A stretch of DNA of 5,404 bases from Deltaproteobacteria bacterium UBA2957. GTDB taxonomy: Bacteria; Myxococcota_A; UBA796. The notes beneath the pieces were generated by a model. That model saw only the letters and a list, made by a program, of their open reading frames with translations. It was not told the DNA's origin and searched no databases. Made by a program: the position numbers and the translations under genes. This document shows positions 1 through 5,207 of the stretch, piece by piece (position 1 is the stretch's first letter; each line of letters begins with the position of its first letter). The DNA lies in NCBI GenBank assembly GCA_002348535.1, contig DEBL01000077.1:17550-22953 (forward strand), in the 5' to 3' direction.

Positions 1-1503
1 ATCGACATGCAGCGCTACATTGAGGTCTACAATGTCGGAGCAGGCCCTCTCCAACTTGAACGGCCCGAGACGGACGCTGCGTGCGATGAACGGTTTGTGT
101 TTGATTTTGGTCGCCTCGAAACCGGCACCACGCTCGATGGCCGTACATCGACGCTGATTCCCGTTCAGTATCTCGGCACATCTCTTGGTCGCGCCGAGTG
201 TGAGATGACGATTGCATCCAGCGACCTCGATACACCAAGCAGTCGAGTATCGCTGCGAGCGCAGGTGGGCACAAATCCGCTCTGCACGCCTCCAACGCTG
301 AATCTGATTTCCCCCGAACCGGGAATGGTTCACGGTGCCGCTGAAGGTCTGACTCTGACCATGCAAATCGCCGATGCTGAGCAATCTCCGACCACACTGT
401 ATTGCTCGGTTCACACCTCCTTCAACCCCGATGAGGAGGTGGACGAACTTGCGAACTGCACGCCCACTGAGGAGAGCGGATACACCGTAGCGACGGTCCC
501 CAACTCCATGCTTATGGTTGGCACGGATACGTTGGTCATCACGGTCCAAGACAGTTGTGGCCTCGAGACTTCTGCATCGGTGAGTGTGCTGTTTAACAGC
601 GCTCACCCCCCCTCTGATGACGATGGCGATGGCTTTGCCGATGGGCCAGTAGAGCACGTCGATTGTGACGATACCGACCCTTGGGTCTACCCCAACGCGA
701 CCGAGCGCTTCGACGGCAAAGACAACGACTGCGACGGCATCATCGATGAAGGAACAGATGGCATGGATGACGACGGAGATGGGTTCTCCGAAGAAGAAGG
801 CGACTGCAACGACTACGACGACACTGTATTTCCCGACGCGCCAGAACAGAGCGACACCAAAGACAATGACTGCAATGGAATTGTGGACGACAAGACCGGT
901 CTGTACGATGATGACGGCGATGGCTTCGCGGAAACAGACAACGACTGCAATGACAACAACAGCGAAATCCATCCCGCAGCCACCGAATATTGCGACGGTA
1001 TTGACAACAACTGCAATGGTCTGAAAGACGATCGAGACGGGTGTATCGAGATCGACGCCGCACCCATCATCCTCGGCGAAATTCAGATGGAAGCCACAGC
1101 CTTGGGTGCTGGCGAAAGCACCATCATGTCCCTCGACGTTTATGATGCTGACGGCACAGAGCTGGTCTTTGCGTGGCAAGAAGACCCGCTGTTGCTTGAA
1201 GCCGGCCACAACGGGTTTGACAGCGTGACCACCCAAACGGTGACGTGGACGGCGCCCAGCAATCTCAGCAGTTCGTCGCCGGGCGAGGTGTACACGCTGT
1301 ACGTGGTGGTCACCGATCCCGAGGGTCAGACCGACTGGGCATTCGGCGAGGTCACGGTGTACCCTGACCCGGTCGCGATGGCGCTGGGTGCCATTGAGGC
1401 TGAAGAATCTGGATGTGGAAGCGATGATGATGATGCATCGTCCGCTGCGATTGTTGCGCCCCTTCTGCTCCTTGCAATCGGACTCAGACGACGGCGCGAA
1501 TAA
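1..1503 (+). CDS. Secreted/surface protein with MopE-type metal-binding repeats and MYXO-CTERM-like sorting tail (5'-partial)
   Basis: The frame is open from the first base (two codons precede the first ATG at 7) and the N-terminus lies mid-domain, so the gene almost certainly begins upstream; no start is called. Residues below count from the ATG at 7. Residues 1-87 resemble an ASH/choice-of-anchor-D beta-sandwich (VYNVGAGPL, then a SSDLDTP turn). Residues 95-197 look like an Ig-like domain with Cys133, Cys151 and Cys184. Residues 204-342 hold three MopE-type repeats, each opening with DDDGDGF and closing with a D-N-D/N-C-(D/N)-G motif. Residues 352-453 resemble a PKD/cadherin-like domain. 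The tail has Cys470 in SGCGSDDDD, a hydrophobic stretch at about 480-492 and a final RRRRE, like MYXO-CTERM sorting signals, in which the Cys is thought to be processed and the protein anchored at the cell surface. Role unknown; likely a calcium-binding or adhesive exported protein. Family assignment is confident, function is not. Confidence 0.85.
   Translation: MDMQRYIEVYNVGAGPLQLERPETDAACDERFVFDFGRLETGTTLDGRTSTLIPVQYLGTSLGRAECEMTIASSDLDTPSSRVSLRAQVGTNPLCTPPTLNLISPEPGMVHGAAEGLTLTMQIADAEQSPTTLYCSVHTSFNPDEEVDELANCTPTEESGYTVATVPNSMLMVGTDTLVITVQDSCGLETSASVSVLFNSAHPPSDDDGDGFADGPVEHVDCDDTDPWVYPNATERFDGKDNDCDGIIDEGTDGMDDDGDGFSEEEGDCNDYDDTVFPDAPEQSDTKDNDCNGIVDDKTGLYDDDGDGFAETDNDCNDNNSEIHPAATEYCDGIDNNCNGLKDDRDGCIEIDAAPIILGEIQMEATALGAGESTIMSLDVYDADGTELVFAWQEDPLLLEAGHNGFDSVTTQTVTWTAPSNLSSSSPGEVYTLYVVVTDPEGQTDWAFGEVTVYPDPVAMALGAIEAEESGCGSDDDDASSAAIVAPLLLLAIGLRRRRE
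616..1032 (+). repeat. Three tandem MopE-type Asp-rich metal-binding repeats within the surface-protein gene
   Basis: The repeats span 616-753, 766-891 and 907-1032, about 42-46 codons each with short linkers. Each starts with DDDGDGF, has a central Cys in a D-C-D/N-D context, then a P-x-A-x-E segment, and ends with D-N-(D/N)-C-(D/N)-G. Each has a Cys pair (C220/C242, C267/C289, C314/C336), and the third has an extra Cys329. The DxDxDG-like acidic runs suggest calcium or other divalent-metal binding, and the paired Cys suggest one disulfide per repeat. The DNA repeats are diverged in sequence, so this is protein-level rather than recent DNA-level duplication. Confidence 0.85.
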
Positions 1504-2187
1504 TCAACTCGATTTGACCTGACCGTACTGCACCACTGCCGCGACCGCCGCGGTATCCGCTCGGAGGACGGTGGAACCCAGCCCGACTGGCTCCCACCCG
1601 CAGCGGATGGCAGACGCCACCTCTGCCTCTGAAAATCCACCCTCCGGTCCCAGCAGAATGGTGATGCCTTCGCCAGCAACGCGGCTTGATGGCACACCCG
1701 GTACGCAGATGATTCGGGGACCCGTTACCGACTGAAGGGCCAGCATAAGCGGCTGAGGCCCCCGTATCGTGGGCACGGCTGCGCGGCCGCTTTGAGCGGC
1801 TGCGGACTCGGCTATCCGAAGCCACCGGTCGCGTTTGTTTCCTTTCGCAACACACCGCTCCGAGTGAACGACGGACACGGCCTCTACACCAAGCTCCGTG
1901 GCCATACGAACCACCGTATCCATCACCGTCGCTCGAGTCTGCGCCACCATCAGATGCACAGAAGCGGGGGTCGGTGCGGGATCGAGCCTCTCATGGACGC
2001 GCAGACGCGCCAGTCCTTCATCAAGGTCGACCAACTCTGCTCGGCAACAGACGCCTTTTCCATCAAACAACTCGACAGATTCTCCCGGCCCGATCCCAGT
2101 GACCCGAAGAAGGTGGTGCGACCGCTCTGCGGAAAGCACCACCAACTGCCCAGCGTCAGGCAGAGAATCGGCAAGAAATCGTCTCAC
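1504..2187 (-). CDS. rsmE: 16S rRNA (uracil-1498-N3)-methyltransferase RsmE
   Basis: RsmE methylates N3 of U1498 in 16S rRNA of the 30S subunit using S-adenosylmethionine, through a C-terminal SPOUT (trefoil-knot) domain. I place the start at GTG 2187-2185, giving 227 residues that begin (M/V)RRFLADSLP, the normal RsmE N-terminus; a longer frame from TTG 2211 would only add eight residues inside prmA. Visible motifs are HHLLRV (24-29) of the PUA-like N-terminal domain, TELGVE (97-102), ERCVAK (110-115), AAAQSGRAAVP (129-139), GPEGGFSEAE (180-189) and LGSTVLRADTAA (203-214). The last two are the SAM-binding knot signatures. Two positions depart from the common family form: ADTAA rather than (E)TAA and AAQ rather than EQ; both look tolerable. 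The GTG overlaps the prmA TGA in GTGA, with no obvious Shine-Dalgarno, so translation is probably coupled. It is the last gene of the leftward run and its stop directly abuts the stop of the convergent surface-protein gene. Confidence 0.93.
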   Translation of the reverse strand: MRRFLADSLPDAGQLVVLSAERSHHLLRVTGIGPGESVELFDGKGVCCRAELVDLDEGLARLRVHERLDPAPTPASVHLMVAQTRATVMDTVVRMATELGVEAVSVVHSERCVAKGNKRDRWLRIAESAAAQSGRAAVPTIRGPQPLMLALQSVTGPRIICVPGVPSSRVAGEGITILLGPEGGFSEAEVASAIRCGWEPVGLGSTVLRADTAAVAAVVQYGQVKSS

Positions 2188-3044
2188 CAGACGAACCCAA
2201 GATGGCACCAATCGCCTTCATTCTCTTGCACCTCGAGTTTCATGGGCGAAAGCGCTTCAATCACCGTTTCGGCCCGATCAGCGAGCACGCCGGCGACGAC
2301 CAATCGCCGACTGCACACACGCTTGAGGTCATCACTCAGATCGACCAAAACCTCAGCGAATAAGTTCGCTACGACCAATTCAAAAGAGCCCGTGACCAAC
2401 GCAAGCGGAGTGTTGTCGGCGCGCAACGACACTTGGTTTCGATCGGCGTTTTCTCGCGCGGCCTCGATCGCGTGTGGCTCAATGTCGACCCCCCAGCAGA
2501 CCATACCAAGGCGTGCAGCAGCGATAGCCAGCACGCCTGATCCGGTGCCTACGTCGAGGCAACGCTCGCCTCGCACTGCGTGCTGCAGCACCCGCCGTAG
2601 ACAACTCAGGGTGGTTGGGTGGTCACCGGAACCGAAGGCCATACCGGGCTCAATCACAAGGTCACCCGACTCCGCCTTCCACGGCGGAGCCACTGCAAGC
2701 CCTTCCGTCACGACAACACGCACGCACTGCGATCGCCACGCCTCCGCCCAGTCTTCCTGCTCGACGGGAGACCACTCAGCTGGCCCGAGACCCGGAACCC
2801 GGCCTTGAAGGTCATCGACTGCAGCGCGAGCCTGCTGCTCGCTGTTGGCCTCCCACCATACACGCAACAGCGCCCGCTCCGGAACAGCCGCCGCCGGCCC
2901 TTGGTCCCATGGTTGCCGCGGAGCAGGGGCTTCGCCGGGTCGGAAATCTTCATGCACGCCGACTGCTCCCGACTCGAACAATGCAGCACTGACGGGCCCG
3001 ATCACGCGCCGAGGCACGTCCAGTTGGAGCTCAATCCAACTCAA
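2184..3044 (-). CDS. prmA: Ribosomal protein L11 methyltransferase PrmA
   Basis: PrmA trimethylates amino groups of ribosomal protein L11 (class I, Rossmann-fold, SAM-dependent, cytosolic). I start it at TTG 3044-3042, giving 286 residues, close to the roughly 290 usual in the family. The product then begins MSWIELQLDVPR, which fits PrmA N-termini. The longer frame to 3152 adds 36 Arg/Gly/Ser-rich residues that merely read the upstream gene out of frame. Visible motifs are EDWAEAWR (97-104), the PrmA signature IEPGMAFGSGDHPTT (131-145), SAM motif I LDVGTGSGVLAIAA (163-176), the acidic VDIEP (186-190) and VVANLFAEVL (224-233) at the catalytic-loop position. The TTG overlaps the TGA of the upstream VKOR-DsbA gene in TTGA and lacks a clear ribosome-binding site, which points to coupled translation. 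It overlaps rsmE downstream by four bases. A prmA-rsmE pairing is common in bacteria and supports both calls. Confidence 0.94.
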   Translation of the reverse strand: MSWIELQLDVPRRVIGPVSAALFESGAVGVHEDFRPGEAPAPRQPWDQGPAAAVPERALLRVWWEANSEQQARAAVDDLQGRVPGLGPAEWSPVEQEDWAEAWRSQCVRVVVTEGLAVAPPWKAESGDLVIEPGMAFGSGDHPTTLSCLRRVLQHAVRGERCLDVGTGSGVLAIAAARLGMVCWGVDIEPHAIEAARENADRNQVSLRADNTPLALVTGSFELVVANLFAEVLVDLSDDLKRVCSRRLVVAGVLADRAETVIEALSPMKLEVQENEGDWCHLGFVW

Positions 3045-4390
3045 TGTCGGTGTGGCTTGGGCGCGGGAGGAGTATCGGGAAAGGCTTTGCCAGCCTTGTG
3101 CGCAGCCACGAGCTTGGCCACGGCCTTTGGACCGCCCGTTACCATGACCCACTCATCACCGTAAAGGCCCTTGAGGTACAAGCTTGGCGTTGCGTGAACT
3201 CCCGCGTCGGAGCCGTGCTTGACGTCCCGCCGGACTTTCTGGTCCGTCATCGGGTCGTCCACGCAAGCCATTAATGCATCGACATCGAGACCCACTTGCT
3301 GGGCCATGAACCGAACACCATCGGGGTCCACGTTTCTCTGATTTTTAAACATGAGTCGCGCAAGGTCCCAAAACTTTCCTTGCCGATTCGCGCAATCCGC
3401 AGCCCGTGCAGCACCGCAGGCGTTTACGTGGCGGTCTTTCGGTAGGCCTTCATTGCACATTCCACTCAATGGATAATGCTTGAAGGTGAGTTGGATGTCG
3501 GGCTCGTCTTTTGGCAATTGGTGGATTTCCGGGAACAATCGACCGCAATACGAGCACTCAAAGTCTGCGAACTCGACCACCTTGTACTTGGCGGCATCTG
3601 AACCGTACGTGGGTTCCGTTCCATCAACCGTGAGGCTCCCCTCGACCGCAGAGAACAGCGACCCTAAGTCTTCCACCTTGTCGCCTTCGGGCAACGCACT
3701 GGCCCCCGATGAGTACCACCCCATCGTGCCGATCAACATCACCACCGCGGCACCAACAAATGCATTGGTCGACCGACCACCGGCGAGTGCACCTTTTAAG
3801 ATCCCCACTTCGCTGCCTTTTGAAAGCCCGAAACTGAACATAAGGACCATTGCATTCAATCCGTACAAGCTAATGCATAAAATGCACAAGGCACCAAGTG
3901 TCATGGAGGCGTAGGCGAGAAACAGCGAATACGCCACTGCGATCCCGCCTCCCAAGGCAACAAGATGGGACGCCAATGGATACTGTTCTCGGCTCCGCAA
4001 ACTCAGGAGCGCCAGCGCTATCACCCCGGCGTAGAAACTGCTGCCCAGAAACGCGATGGGGATATCAAACAACTCCGAGTACACGCTGCTGTTGACCTTA
4101 TCGCAGTTGAACACCTCACTGACGGTGCAGAACGATTCTCCAGCCGTGTCTTTGTGTCGAACGCCAAGGTAGAGGCTCACCATCAAGGCCGCAACGGATG
4201 CTGCCAGCAACCCGAACCACGCGTTGAACCGCGAGGCCCACCAAACCGTGACCCACAAGAACAGCGTCGATGCGATGAGGGCACCGGTTGTGACCGAGTC
4301 CGTCGTGATTGTGTAGGCGAAATATGCCAGCCAGCCAACAGTGTAGGCAGTCCAAGGAACAATGTTGCGTGTTGAAGTTGTGTCGCTCAT
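3041..4390 (-). CDS. VKOR-DsbA fusion: membrane disulfide-generating oxidoreductase
   Basis: This 449-residue protein joins a vitamin K epoxide reductase-type membrane domain to a periplasmic DsbA-like thioredoxin domain. In such fusions quinone reoxidises the VKOR part, which in turn oxidises the DsbA part that puts disulfides into exported proteins, replacing DsbB. Seven hydrophobic segments are visible at about 13-29, 34-52, 57-76, 115-133, 140-161, 163-188 and 209-227. The VKOR loop Cys pair is C88/C96 with NSS after it, and the membrane active site is C169-ILC-172. The DsbA part (about 265-435) has EFADFECSYC with C279/C282 and a cis-Pro loop HATPSLYL (P402), plus extra cysteines C312, C325, C333 and C376. 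The first two membrane segments are additional to the usual five-helix VKOR core. The ATG at 4390 has AGG eight bases upstream (4399-4401). It sits 31 bp after smpB and overlaps prmA by four bases. Fold assignment is firm; substrates are inferred. Confidence 0.93.
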   Translation of the reverse strand: MSDTTSTRNIVPWTAYTVGWLAYFAYTITTDSVTTGALIASTLFLWVTVWWASRFNAWFGLLAASVAALMVSLYLGVRHKDTAGESFCTVSEVFNCDKVNSSVYSELFDIPIAFLGSSFYAGVIALALLSLRSREQYPLASHLVALGGGIAVAYSLFLAYASMTLGALCILCISLYGLNAMVLMFSFGLSKGSEVGILKGALAGGRSTNAFVGAAVVMLIGTMGWYSSGASALPEGDKVEDLGSLFSAVEGSLTVDGTEPTYGSDAAKYKVVEFADFECSYCGRLFPEIHQLPKDEPDIQLTFKHYPLSGMCNEGLPKDRHVNACGAARAADCANRQGKFWDLARLMFKNQRNVDPDGVRFMAQQVGLDVDALMACVDDPMTDQKVRRDVKHGSDAGVHATPSLYLKGLYGDEWVMVTGGPKAVAKLVAAHKAGKAFPDTPPAPKPHRH

Positions 4391-4421
4391 GGCCGCTGCC
4401 TAACACGAAGGACTGGTGGAA

Positions 4422-4904
4422 TCACCGAGAACGGTCTTTCATCGCGCGTTCCATCTCTCGCTTGTCCTGCTTCTCTCGCAAAGCATGGCGCTTATCGTGC
4501 TCGGCCTTACCCTTGACAAGCGCCACTTTCGCCTTCACCCATGATCCCTTGAAGTACAATTCAAGCGGCACACTCGTGAGCCCTTTCTCTCGAATTTTTC
4601 GGTGCCATGACTCGATCTCCGATCGTTTGGCCAACAACTTCCGTGTGGCTCGCGATTGGTGGTTGTAGCGATTCGCTTGTTCGTATTCAGCAATGTGAAC
4701 ACCAACCATCCACATCTCACCACGCTCGATTCGGACGTAGGAATCGATCAGGTTGGCATTTCCCGCCCGGAGCGACTTGACCTCGGACCCGGTCAAGACG
4801 ACACCAACCTCCATGGTATCGAGGATGTGGTAGCTGTGACGCGCTCTGCGGTTCTCACAAATGCTTCGACGACCGTCTGACGATTTCTTATTTTTTGCCG
4901 CCAT
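4422..4904 (-). CDS. smpB: SsrA-binding protein SmpB (tmRNA cofactor)
   Basis: SmpB binds the tRNA-like part of tmRNA and delivers it to ribosomes stalled on broken mRNAs, starting trans-translation and tagging the nascent chain for proteolysis. The product is 160 residues, the usual length. Visible motifs are ICENRRARHSYHILDT (15-30), the EVGVVLTGSEVKSLR stretch (32-46), GNANLIDSYVRIE (48-60), HIAEYEQANRYNHQ (70-83) followed by RKLLAKRSEI, and LVKGKAEHDKR (129-139). The Lys/Arg/Glu-rich tail (about 140-160) is the part that enters the mRNA channel. The ATG at 4904 is chosen because a strong purine-rich Shine-Dalgarno lies just upstream; the open frame continues to a GTG at 4979, but that stretch is unlike SmpB and holds the GTGG boxes. 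It is the first gene of the leftward operon and diverges from mraZ. No ssrA (tmRNA) gene is visible in the window. Confidence 0.96.
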   Translation of the reverse strand: MAAKNKKSSDGRRSICENRRARHSYHILDTMEVGVVLTGSEVKSLRAGNANLIDSYVRIERGEMWMVGVHIAEYEQANRYNHQSRATRKLLAKRSEIESWHRKIREKGLTSVPLELYFKGSWVKAKVALVKGKAEHDKRHALREKQDKREMERAMKDRSR

Positions 4905-4905
4905 A

Positions 4906-4914
4906 CTCCCCCCT
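4906..4914 (-). promoter_or_regulatory. Strong Shine-Dalgarno of smpB
   Basis: On the minus strand the bases just before ATG 4904 read TTAGGGGGGAGT. The AGGGGGGAG core is only a base from the start codon at its near end, with the best anti-SD pairing (AGGGGG/GGGAG) about 2-7 bases away. It is the only strong ribosome-binding site in the window and decides the smpB start against the longer in-frame GTG at 4979. Confidence 0.75.
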
Positions 4915-4928
4915 AATTGGACATTGGC

Positions 4929-4957
4929 CCACTTGGATCCACTGGTTTTTAATCCAC
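4929..4957 (-). promoter_or_regulatory. GTGG box cluster upstream of smpB, candidate MraZ operator
   Basis: Read on the minus strand, GTGG occurs at 4957-4954, 4942-4939 and 4932-4929, with a further one at 4966-4963. The last two of the main group are exactly 10 bp apart, in AGTGGATCC followed by AAGTGGGCC, and so keep the spacing of MraZ boxes. The 11-bp word AAGTGGGCCAA (4934-4924) is also present in the mraZ-side repeats. The 15- and 9-bp spacing of the other two boxes is irregular. The site lies 25-50 bp before the smpB ATG. Its role as an operator for MraZ is my inference from sequence similarity; a known smpB regulon link is not something I can cite. Confidence 0.4.
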
Positions 4958-5022
4958 CTGTTCCACGGCCATGTTTCACGGCGTTGATCGCCCATTTCGC
5001 GCAAGGTGATCGTCCTCTTTAA

Positions 5023-5040
5023 GCCTCGCGCGCGCGAGGC
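5023..5040. repeat. 18-bp perfect palindrome between smpB and mraZ
   Basis: GCCTCGCGCGCGCGAGGC is identical to its reverse complement. As RNA it would form a 7-bp stem with a GCGC loop. On the plus strand a TTTT run follows five bases later (5046-5049); on the minus strand there is no T run, so it is at best a weak intrinsic terminator. It sits centrally in the divergent intergenic region, between the two GTGG box clusters, where it could insulate the two promoters or bind a dimeric protein. Function is not determinable from sequence. Confidence 0.5.
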
Positions 5041-5092
5041 GATCGTTTTGATCAATAAATTTTCTTTAGCTTTTACAGCACCTTACAAACTA

Positions 5093-5120
5093 TTGACATG
5101 TCAACGTGGATCAATAATAT
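5093..5120 (+). promoter_or_regulatory. Sigma-70-type promoter of mraZ
   Basis: A perfect -35 TTGACA (5093-5098) is followed after 16 bp by TAATAT (5115-5120; four of six consensus bases), predicting a transcript start near 5127 and an untranslated leader of about 80 bases before the mraZ ATG. The -35 lies inside a perfect 12-bp palindrome TTGACATGTCAA (5093-5104), and a GTGGA box (5106-5110) occupies the spacer. The surrounding region is AT-rich (about 5045-5120) in contrast to the coding DNA. The position just ahead of the MraZ boxes supports the call. Confidence 0.7.
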
Positions 5121-5123
5121 TGA

Positions 5124-5153
5124 AAAGTGGGCCAAGGTGGATCAAAGTGGAGA
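5124..5153 (+). promoter_or_regulatory. MraZ operator: three 10-bp direct repeats
   Basis: Three contiguous 10-bp units AAAGTGGGCC, AAGGTGGATC and AAAGTGGAGA share A-A-(A/G)-GTGG-(G/A). A fourth GTGGA lies at 5106-5110, 21 bp upstream of the first. E. coli MraZ is known to bind TGGG-type direct repeats with 5-bp spacers (10-bp period) in its own promoter, and mollicute MraZ sites carry an AAAGTG core; both features are combined here. The repeats begin at the predicted transcription start, where binding would block RNA polymerase, so autorepression of the mraZ/dcw operon is the natural reading. Confidence 0.75.
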
Positions 5154-5207
5154 TTGGCAGGTTATGCGCTTCTGTCTCGCGTTTTTTCTCCTCTCCGGTA
5201 CCCATCG

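Noticed and set aside
1539..1553. CCGCG-ACCGC-CGCGG hairpin as terminator of the surface-protein gene
   Set aside because: The stem is only five base pairs with no following T run and lies within the rsmE coding sequence, where GC-rich codons explain it.
1792..2808. 338-residue plus-strand open frame
   Set aside because: It lies antisense to rsmE and prmA, is rich in Ser/Arg/Thr/Pro with no recognisable motif, and is a reading-frame shadow of well-supported genes.
2184..3152. Longer prmA frame starting at 3152 (322 residues)
   Set aside because: The extra 36 residues are Gly/Arg/Ser-rich, overlap the DsbA coding end by over 100 bp and do not resemble PrmA; TTG at 3044 gives the family-typical start and length.
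4422..4979. SmpB extended by 25 residues to GTG 4979
   Set aside because: ATG 4904 has a strong Shine-Dalgarno and yields the standard 160 residues; the extension is unlike SmpB and contains the putative operator.
4929..5150. GTGGAT(T/C)A words as DnaA boxes, making the intergenic region an origin
   Set aside because: The best matches agree with the DnaA consensus TGTGGATAA at only seven of nine positions, and the 10-bp spacing next to mraZ fits MraZ boxes much better; no origin-associated genes are present.
4905..5207. tmRNA (ssrA) gene next to smpB
   Set aside because: No tRNA-like acceptor end, T-loop motif or tag-peptide frame is visible, and promoter and operator elements occupy the space.
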